A stretch of DNA of 64,000 nt from Spisula solida (taxonomy: Eukaryota; Mollusca; Bivalvia; Venerida; Mactridae): NCBI GenBank assembly GCA_947247005.1, contig OX365944.1, positions 18,761,501 to 18,825,500 of the forward strand, in the 5' to 3' direction. A program made the position numbers and the translations under genes. This document shows, in pieces, positions 56,843 through 64,000 of the stretch (position 1 is the stretch's first letter; each line of letters begins with the position of its first letter). The notes beneath the pieces were generated by a model. That model was not told where the DNA came from, did not search any database, and saw only the letters and a program-made list of their open reading frames with translations.

Positions 56843-58254
56843 AATTCCACCATCAGAAGATGACCTAGACGGTTAATGGTTGTACAAGGCTGGACATGTA
56901 TATATAAAATTAATGGTATCCATGTATATATAGTTTCAGGACAACACGATAGATGCGATAAGCATGCATTTAAACAGAGACAATATATGTTATCTAGCTA
57001 TAGTCTCTAATTTAAAAGTTTGACCGTTACTTGATTCATTTTGCATCTTCTAGCGTTCCAAGTTTTGAATTTCTCAGACAACATTCAAAGAATGTGACCC
57101 CACTCGTGACGTCAGACTTGTAGACTTGGTATAATGTAGAGAATGTAGCCAGCTGTAATTTCTGGTAGTAACCTAGTTATACCCATTCGTCCTTCCAGAT
57201 ACATAAACTAATGCGGTAGGGAATACAGTGTGGTCGTAATCCACCACAACTTCAAGATAACTATTTGTACTTCTTTATGTTGTCACTGCTTCTGGATTGA
57301 TAACGCATTGCATGCGAGTGACGAAATCACAAAGATCAAAAGCTCTACAATTTACAACTTGCCTAAAATAACGGTATAAAAGGATACTAACGAAAGGGGA
57401 GGCCGCGAGATTTAACAGAAAGACACGTAAGGTATAAAAATAACACAAAAAACGCACCTAGACCACAAATCACAAAGACAACGTTTAGGCTAACACAAAA
57501 AAATAACAAGAAAAAATGGAACCTTGCAGCTGTGCACAACAACACGATACTCCACTCCGACTGTCTGCTGTCTCGATCAGGCGAACATAAACTCTGAAAT
57601 CATTTTCCAGTAAGTCCAAGTAGTGCTAGTATTTCTATAGGTGAAAACTGAAGTCTTTCGAAAGATTGGACCACTTGAAGTCTTCAGGTTCTGAATGAGT
57701 GCGTTAGAATCCCGGATCGTCCGTGGACTGGTAACAAGTTGACTTCAGGTCCATAAAGAGTGCGTTACAATCTCAGATTGTCCATGGTAAGAAGCTGTTC
57801 ATATAGAATACGGTTTGTATAGTATGCTCCTATTAAATTCAATGAAGGATTTGTTTTTGTTCTAGAACTGGGGTAGTGAGATAATTACTATACTATTTTT
57901 GTTTAGACCTTTATTATAAAAGTGAACGTTAAACTATGGATTATAAATAAATGACTTTTTTTCGGGCCCCGTAAGGGTTCCAGTAGATCTATCCCGTTTA
58001 TTTCAGATACATTCATAATTTATGGTCAGTTACATTGATGTTCAGAAAAGGCATAATCTGAAGAGATAGTCTGCATTATTGAGTAACCTGTGTTCCGTAG
58101 TATTTGTCACTTAGAAAATAAGAACTTTGCTAGATCTATGCCCAATTTGCATTATTTTACTGTTTGAAAAACCGCGCCTTAGAAATCTCTTTTTACAATT
58201 TGTCCATACGCAGTTGTCTACCTTGTAAACCTTCATCCGGGTTATTAGCAGATT

Positions 58255-58265
58255 ATAATGGCGGT
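58255..58265 (+). promoter_or_regulatory. YY1-like site upstream of ANKHD1
   Basis: ATAATGGCGGT matches the YY1 core ATGGCGG and lies about 110 bp upstream of the ANKHD1 start codon. No TATA box was evident. YY1 sites often mark transcription starts of broadly expressed genes, so this may indicate the promoter, but it is one short motif. Confidence 0.3.
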
Positions 58266-58372
58266 CAAGGTGGCAACTCATTAATTTTCCAATGAATGTG
58301 TGGAATTGCCATCGTTTGATGATAGATTTAGCGATTAACAGATTTAGATATTTGTGAAATAAGTAAAACAAA

Positions 58373-61008
58373 ATGCAGAATGACAAAGCTGAGGCAAATA
58401 CAGAAACGATCAAGGAGATAAATACTGTTGAAATCGACCAAGAAAACCAGACAGCGGCCATGACAGGCCAATTTATGCCTGGAAATCCACAAGTTTCTAC
58501 CAGTCAGTCGACATTTGGTCTCGATGTTTCATGCAGCGATGAGGATGAAGTGTCTGAGGTATATTTGCATAACTTTTAGCGTTGATTTAGGGTTGTCAAC
58601 CTTGCAAACCGTTCCTAGGGACACGCCTTTGTGATCGCTAAATTTCGACCATGTGACCAAATTTCAACCTCGTATTTACGTAAGAATTGCTAAATGCCAT
58701 GCATGTTTTCGGTGTAATTTTGCTCTCTAAATCCATCCATGTGTTTGAATGTATTTGAAAACAACTGGCAATTTGATCCAAGGCATCAATATTTTTTCTC
58801 CATTTGACCTAGATTTGGAAAATTATGAACGTAGAGGGTTCTGACTAATTCTTGCTTTAAACACTGTATGACAGTGTGTGTGTCACTTCATATGATTGAT
58901 TGTATTGCAGACACTTGGTTAGATTCAGTTTTTGTTATTAATTTTCAGTTACTCAGTTGCATATTAAAAAATTTATGAATGAAATGAAACGTGTAAATAT
59001 ATCTCATGATTGTCTCAATCTGGGTTGTACAATAGTCAATAAGAACTGATCACAATTGCTGATGAGACTGAGAGCTATATGTTCAGATAACGCATGTATC
59101 TGTGTGTATTGGCACCATTATAACTTAGCGTCAACGTACCAGTTCTCGAACCTCTCAGTAATTATTTCCCTTCCTAATTAGGGTCCGGAAAACGGACCCT
59201 TTCCCAATTGCAAATAGGCTATAATTTTCCCAAATTTGAATGAAGAAATTCCCAATAAACAATTTAAAAAAATAATTTTCAAAATCGGACATAAAATGAT
59301 AAAGTTATGAACATTTTTGACAAGAGGTCAAGCATAAAGTTCAAAGAAACCAGTAAACATTCACATGTCATTCTCATGTAATCTCTTTTTCTGTTTTTAT
59401 TTGGCTTTTCTGCTTCAAGGTAATTCCCAATTTTAAGTTGTCACGACGCGAAAATTCCCAATCTGAACGGACCGGACCCTTTCCCAAAGAGGAAAAAAAA
59501 TCACTGCCTCTAAGCACTCGGCTTTAGTTTTGGGTTTGTTTTTATGTGTTCACGAAACTATGGAATATAAAACGAAAGGCTGATTGTTCAGAAGTAAATT
59601 TTGCTCACCTCCGAAAAATTTAACTACATAATATCAATAACAATCCCCACAATCGGCAAAATAAAATGCAACACAATACACAAACAATGCCCGCCATCTT
59701 TTATTTGTATGACGTAATCTCGAACCGCTCGCAAATTTACAGTTCCGTTCATACAGTTAGTTTAAAATCTTTCTTCAACAATGAAAATAAATGCCGAACA
59801 CTTTAACAAAGTAAATTATAAACAATTACGCAAAAGTCTAACAGTTTATTTCCAATTCTTCAGTAAGTGAGTTATTATCATCATAAAGGGCATACAAATT
59901 CATACAAATTCATCTCTCAGAATGGTAACGTTCTGGGCCTAACAAACTTTCAAGAAAATAAGCGTTAATCAGTGCAGTAAATGAGTAGCTACCATTCTTC
60001 AAGACCCTTTTGGTTGGTTTAGGCGCAAAAATATTTTTAAAAACTTTTTATTTTAGACAAGAATAAGTAGAAAACTATAAGTACACAAGAAATGCGCTAC
60101 GTAACGTATTTGGTAGAACGTAAGAAATGAGCTGGAATGTAGACACGCTAATGTGCTATAAATAAACGACTCATGATTTGTCACGTGTTTCCATGAAGTG
60201 GAATTTATTGTGCACCAATTACGTATTATTTCCATGAAGCCAAAACTGTGACATTCTTTGGATAAAATTGTGTATCTTTTATTGATACTTTAAAGAAATG
60301 TTGAATTCCGGGCTGTAACAAAAATGTATTTTCAAGTTTTGTTGGCCCATTTAAAAGAGCACAAGGTGGAAGAGTCCTTTTACTCTATACATAATTCCTG
60401 CAGAAGGAACTTGTCTGATTAAATAATTATTTTTTTGCAAATGACTAGACCAGTGCTAATTTTGTCGACTGATCTATAGTCAATTTAGATAAATAGTTGT
60501 GTGCAGTTAAGGATAGCTAAAATAAATCTTTAAGGAAAACAAAATGAGCTGAAATCAATCTTTAAAGAACACAAAATGTCCTAACGTCAGCTTGAAGTTG
60601 ATATGCCTAACCATTTAATACCGCTATTAAACACTAGGTTTGCTGCACCTGAAAGTTTCACTGCTTGATGCACACTGTGTGAAAAACTCTGTAGCAGGTA
60701 AAGCAGGGTTCCAACAGTCATAGAAAATGTGGAGACATTCAAATATATAAATATTGGCAAAAATACAAATCAGGAAAATCTGCCCTTATTAGTGGACATC
60801 ATTGGGGTAATAAACATACCAGCTGTTAGAGCATTTTGTTATTATTTTCAGGTGGATTCGTTCATCTTGGATGCTGAGGACCCTGACCCACCCATGGAGC
60901 CTAGTGGTAGCTTCCTATTGCCACAAAGCATGGAAGGACCCAATCTTCATACTGTAACTGTTGATCCAGAGACTCATGCAAGACTTGAGGCATTGCTAGA
61001 GGCTGCAG
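58373..61008 (+). CDS. ANKHD1: ANKHD1/ANKRD17 (mask) N-terminal exons, partial
   Basis: Two coding exons are visible: 58373-58558 and 60852-61008; the gene continues beyond the window. ANKHD1/ANKRD17 proteins are very large scaffolds with two ankyrin-repeat blocks and a KH RNA-binding domain, acting with Yorkie/YAP and in receptor tyrosine kinase signalling. Exon 1 starts MQNDKAEANT (context AAACAAAATG) and ends CSDEDEVSE. Exon 2 gives VDSFILDAEDPDPP and TVDPETHARLEALLEAAG. The human proteins have SDEDEVSEVESFILDQED and TVDPETQARLEALLEAAG at the same place, which fixes the identity. The junction is phase 0, and exon 2 ends with one base of a Gly codon. The next exon, expected to encode IGKLS, was not found before 64000. 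The first 50 residues are not conserved. Confidence 0.9.
59175..59490. repeat. Repeat bounded by GGACCCTTTCCCAA words in ANKHD1 intron 1
   Basis: GGACCCTTTCCCAA occurs at 59194 and 59474 in the same orientation, with several further TTCCCAA-type words between. The structure suggests an interspersed repeat or a local duplication. Its class is unknown. Confidence 0.35.
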
Positions 61009-61034
61009 GTAACATAAAGTTATTATAACAATAC

Positions 61035-61376
61035 AGGGGTGTGGAAATTCCCAAATTGTTCAAGTTGGACTGAAAAATCCACTTACCTGAAAACTAAATC
61101 TACTTGCCCAGGAAAACACAAAAAAGCAACAAAATTTCAGTTTCATTCAATTATTTATCATGGGAAGGATAAGAGTACACCTAGATTTAATTCAAAGTTT
61201 GTTAAGTAAATAATTTTTGGTCATTTAGGAATTTATCTTTGTTAAGGTAAAATAAGGCACTTACTTTTATTTTTCTCGTGATAATTTTGCACTTGCCCAA
61301 GGGCAAGCTGGATGGAAAAATCTACTTGAGCGCGGACAAAAAAGTCCAAGTCGGACATAGGAATTCCACACCCCTG
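61035..61376. mobile_element. TIR element with CAGGGGTGTGGAA ends
   Basis: CAGGGGTGTGGAAATTCC at the left is mirrored by GGAATTCCACACCCCTG at the right. Inner words CCAAGTCGGAC/AAGTTGGACT and CTACTTGCCCA/GCACTTGCCCA also relate. It begins 26 bp after the donor of ANKHD1 exon 2. An open frame at 61278-61490 crosses the right end and is not a gene. Confidence 0.72.
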
Positions 61377-62349
61377 GCCAATAATGTTTATCGTTATAAC
61401 TTAAATATTTCGCCGGCAAAAGAAACAAAACTTTATCCAAATTTTTGTAAACCTGATTTCAACTTGATTTATATCCCTCGTATATTATAGACAGACATTT
61501 TAAACCACGGTGAGTTTAGTATGTTAATTCCCTGTAAGGTGTCAGACATTTAGTTTATAAGACCACCAGATTTTTAAGGCTTGTCGGACCGAATATCTGA
61601 TCGATTTTGTCAACTTTCCTGAAGTCTGTCCATGAACCCTAATATCCAAGTCGGATGCCCATTAGGTCTATATGGCAGTCATTCCTAAATTTGCAGGTCC
61701 GATGGACAAGTCCGGAATATTTTGATACGGTCCGCCGTTTTTCAATCCTAAACTGTTCCGACTGATCGGCCTTTATCCACAGCTGTCAAAATAAAAATGG
61801 TGCCGATGATCAACTAAGACTATGCGCGAGCAAGTATAAAGATTTATTTAACTGTGGCCGTCTGCACAGAGTATAAGGAATTTTCTTAAAAACCCAATAG
61901 ATTTTGAGAGGAGGCAGTAAGAAAAAGCAAAGATGATCTGAAATACCCAAATAGAAAAGGATGGTACAGTGAAAAACAGTACAATAAAGATCATTTACCC
62001 TATGAGTTTTATTAAATACCAAATTAAAATTTGTCAAAACCCAATCAAAATTGAAACTCGGGGGTAAAATACCCAATGGACTAAAACCTTATCTGTAGCC
62101 CTGATGTTTGAAACACACCTTTGGTGTAGGAATGTGTGCTATTGACAACTGAAACAGCATTGCACCTCGTTTTCAGGATTGGGCATTATGCCTCTGTATG
62201 ACCCCTGCACTGTTGCAGCACTGGACTGGGGTCAGCTAAGTTTATAATTATTCAACCACTAGTGAAAGCATCTAGTCTACTGCGTCTAGATAAAAGGCTA
62301 GTGGAACTTGTGTTATGTTTGTACAAGAGAATTCAAATGTGAAACTTTT

Positions 62350-62687
62350 AGGGCCTAAAATAAAATATTGTTTGTTTCCCCATCCCCTACCTACCCGATT
62401 AAAAAGGGCCCTACCCAAAATATTTTATTGCCCAAATTGAAATAATATTTTTTTTATGAAAAATTGGAAGTGAAAATTTTATTTTTTTGTTGCTGGCTTC
62501 TTTCTTACCATTAAATTTTAGTTGGTTTTCACCTTAGAGTTAATTCTAAATTTCATTATTTGTATGTCTAGACCATTAACTATCATACTGAAACAATTAA
62601 AAAAAAAAATATTTACCCTACCTACCTACCCATTCTAAATCTGCTAGGGTCGGGATGGGGAAACCAAGAATATTTTAAGTTCGGCCT
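62350..62687. mobile_element. TIR element with TTTCCCCATCCC ends
   Basis: The left end has AGGGCCTAAAATAAAATATT then GTTTCCCCATCCCC; the right end has GGGATGGGGAAACC then AATATTTTAAGTTCGGCCT, an imperfect inverse. Just inside lie CTACCTACCCGATT and TACCCATTCTAAA. ANKHD1 intron 2. Confidence 0.65.
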
Positions 62688-63229
62688 AGCTGACCTCTAC
62701 TGTGGGAAGGTTTACAATTCTATACAGTTTTCTAGCTAGGTTATGAAACTTGATGTGTTGGAAGGTGTTAATAAGGAGAATATGCTCGTCTAAATACATT
62801 TGATTCTGGCTATAGTTGTGGTTGCTATGGAAACGGAAATAATAAAACCACTTCCCTTAATCTGGATCTTACATATATTTTTTTGCATCCATCCCTGGAA
62901 TTTATGTATTTTATGCACTTCTAGTACCAAATCCTGTATCTGAGTGTGGAAATTTTTTAACTAAAAATGTCAAAATTCCTTCTATATCCCTACTTTTACG
63001 TGTCCCAAATTCCTACTTTAAAAAATGCCCTACTTTTGCCCTATTTTAGGAAGAGGCAGTAATTGATTATTTCATGCCATTTTGTTGTTGGTTCTTGACT
63101 GTTTGACATCATGTTGTTTGACATTTCAAGACTGTCACTATTTTGTTCATCATTGACTGTTTAACACCATACTGTTTGTCATTGACCATTTAACATCATT
63201 TGTTTGTCATTCTGTCATCGCAAAAGATT

Positions 63230-63532
63230 TAGTTACGGTCCGCCATTTTTCATTATTTATGAATCTTGGTCACAATGTTTGTCTGTATGAAATCTAGGTC
63301 AAGTTCGTAACTGGTCATTTGGGATAAAAAAAACTAGGTCACTAGGCCACATCAAAGAAAAACCTTTTAAACACTAGAGGTCGCATTTTTTACCTCATCT
63401 TTATAAAACCTGGCCACAAAGTGTGTCTTTGTAAAATCTACATCAAATATTAAGGTCATATCATAACAAATAATGATTCTGCCTAAACTGCTAGTCATCA
63501 GTGAGCGCTTTAGTGCCACATGGCCCTCTTGT
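63230..63532 (-). mobile_element. Bivalve-type ACAAGAGGGCCAT element, copy 2 (minus)
   Basis: The minus strand starts ACAAGAGGGCCATGTGGCAC and then follows the copy at 46462 through CTAAAGCGCTCA, ACTAGCAGTTTAGGCAGAAT, GTTATGATATGACCTTAATA and CACTTTGTGGCCAGGTTTTA. It ends near GGCGGACCGTAACT instead of the hairpin of copy 1. Confidence 0.7.
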
Positions 63533-64000
63533 TTATGGACAAGAATTCCATGAGGGAATAAGCGTTTATTGAACACATTCTTGTTTGTTTAGGCCTTACA
63601 ACATAATTTGACAGCATTCTGTGAATTTAAGATTTGAAACTACTTGCCTGAGGCCGAATCTGCAACAGTGAATAGTTTTTCTTTATACTCTATACATATT
63701 GCCTGTCGAAGGTACTTGCCCGAACCAAACATTACGTATCTTGGACAAGTGCTAATTTCGCAGACTGTGACAGGAATGTTCCTTAATGGTCATAGTAATC
63801 TCCCTTTGACTGCCTATGTATGACAAATCGTCCAAGGCTATAGTATAAAACACATCAATTATTCTCATCACATTCGATAATCTCAAATCTGGTTAGTTGA
63901 AGTTGCTATATTTGTGTTACAGTGTATGACATCATTAATCTTGTGTCCCAATGAATATTTATATACCTTACGGAAAGTTACAAATATTCATTAGCAATTT

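Larger units (their letters stand above)
53728..58372. other. Divergent intergenic region between SLC25A19 and ANKHD1
   Basis: The two genes face away from each other across about 5.1 kb. No coding exon was recognised. The region holds a pentanucleotide microsatellite (54463-54506), an AC-rich low-complexity run (56795-56842) and a partial duplication at about 57680-57790 in which GAGTGCGTTA and GTCC(G/A)TGG words recur about 75 bp apart. Short open frames show no family resemblance. Confidence 0.5.

Noticed and set aside
62160..62247. Third coding exon of ANKHD1 after the acceptor CGTTTTCAG
   Set aside because: The frame after it does not give the conserved IGKLS continuation and ends after about 23 codons; the true exon is probably beyond the window.

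Overview
The window is animal nuclear DNA, most likely from a bivalve mollusc. It is AT-rich and has many introns with GT-AG borders. Coding exons are short islands in a sea of small inverted-repeat transposons, tRNA-derived SINEs and minisatellites. The bivalve call rests on the gene content plus repeat types common in bivalve genomes (elements starting ACAAGAGGGCCAT, elements ending CAGGTGAGCT, and short AAAGGGAGACAA hairpins). It is an inference, not a species identification.

Three protein genes can be read. (1) On the + strand, from about 9.4 to 40.66 kb, lies a 22- or 23-exon gene for a STAND-class NTPase of the NACHT and WD-repeat family (NWD1/NWD2-like). It encodes an N-terminal NWD/TEP1-type domain, a NACHT NTPase with intact Walker A and B motifs, a helical linker, about 14-15 WD repeats (two propellers' worth), and a Ser/Arg/Lys-rich tail ending in the CaaX-like tetrapeptide CTVL. 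I chained the exons by reading frame. All junctions keep phase except one near the 3' end, which a 22-nt candidate microexon would repair. (2) On the - strand, 47.73-53.29 kb, is a complete five-exon gene for the mitochondrial thiamine pyrophosphate carrier SLC25A19 (316 aa), tail-to-tail with gene 1. (3) On the + strand, from 58.37 kb and running out of the window, are the first two coding exons of the ankyrin-repeat/KH protein ANKHD1/ANKRD17 (fly mask), head-to-head with SLC25A19.

Layout: 1-9.4 kb has no gene I can support and is packed with inverted-repeat elements and a 35-bp minisatellite. 9.4-40.7 kb is the NWD-like gene, whose introns hold foldback elements, several MITE families, minisatellites, a decayed LINE RNase H segment and two vestigial copies of the exon 17 start. 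40.7-47.7 kb is the 3' flank, with a 21-bp minisatellite just after the stop codon and a 146-bp tandem-core element. 47.7-53.3 kb is SLC25A19. 53.3-58.4 kb is the divergent intergenic region. 58.4-64 kb is the 5' end of ANKHD1.

The three genes have no shared pathway visible here. The most interesting biology is in the NWD-like gene: the possible prenylated tail with an alternative last exon that lacks it, a cluster of polyadenylation signals that could yield a NACHT-only product, and repeat-driven remodelling of splice sites. None of this has been tested against transcripts.
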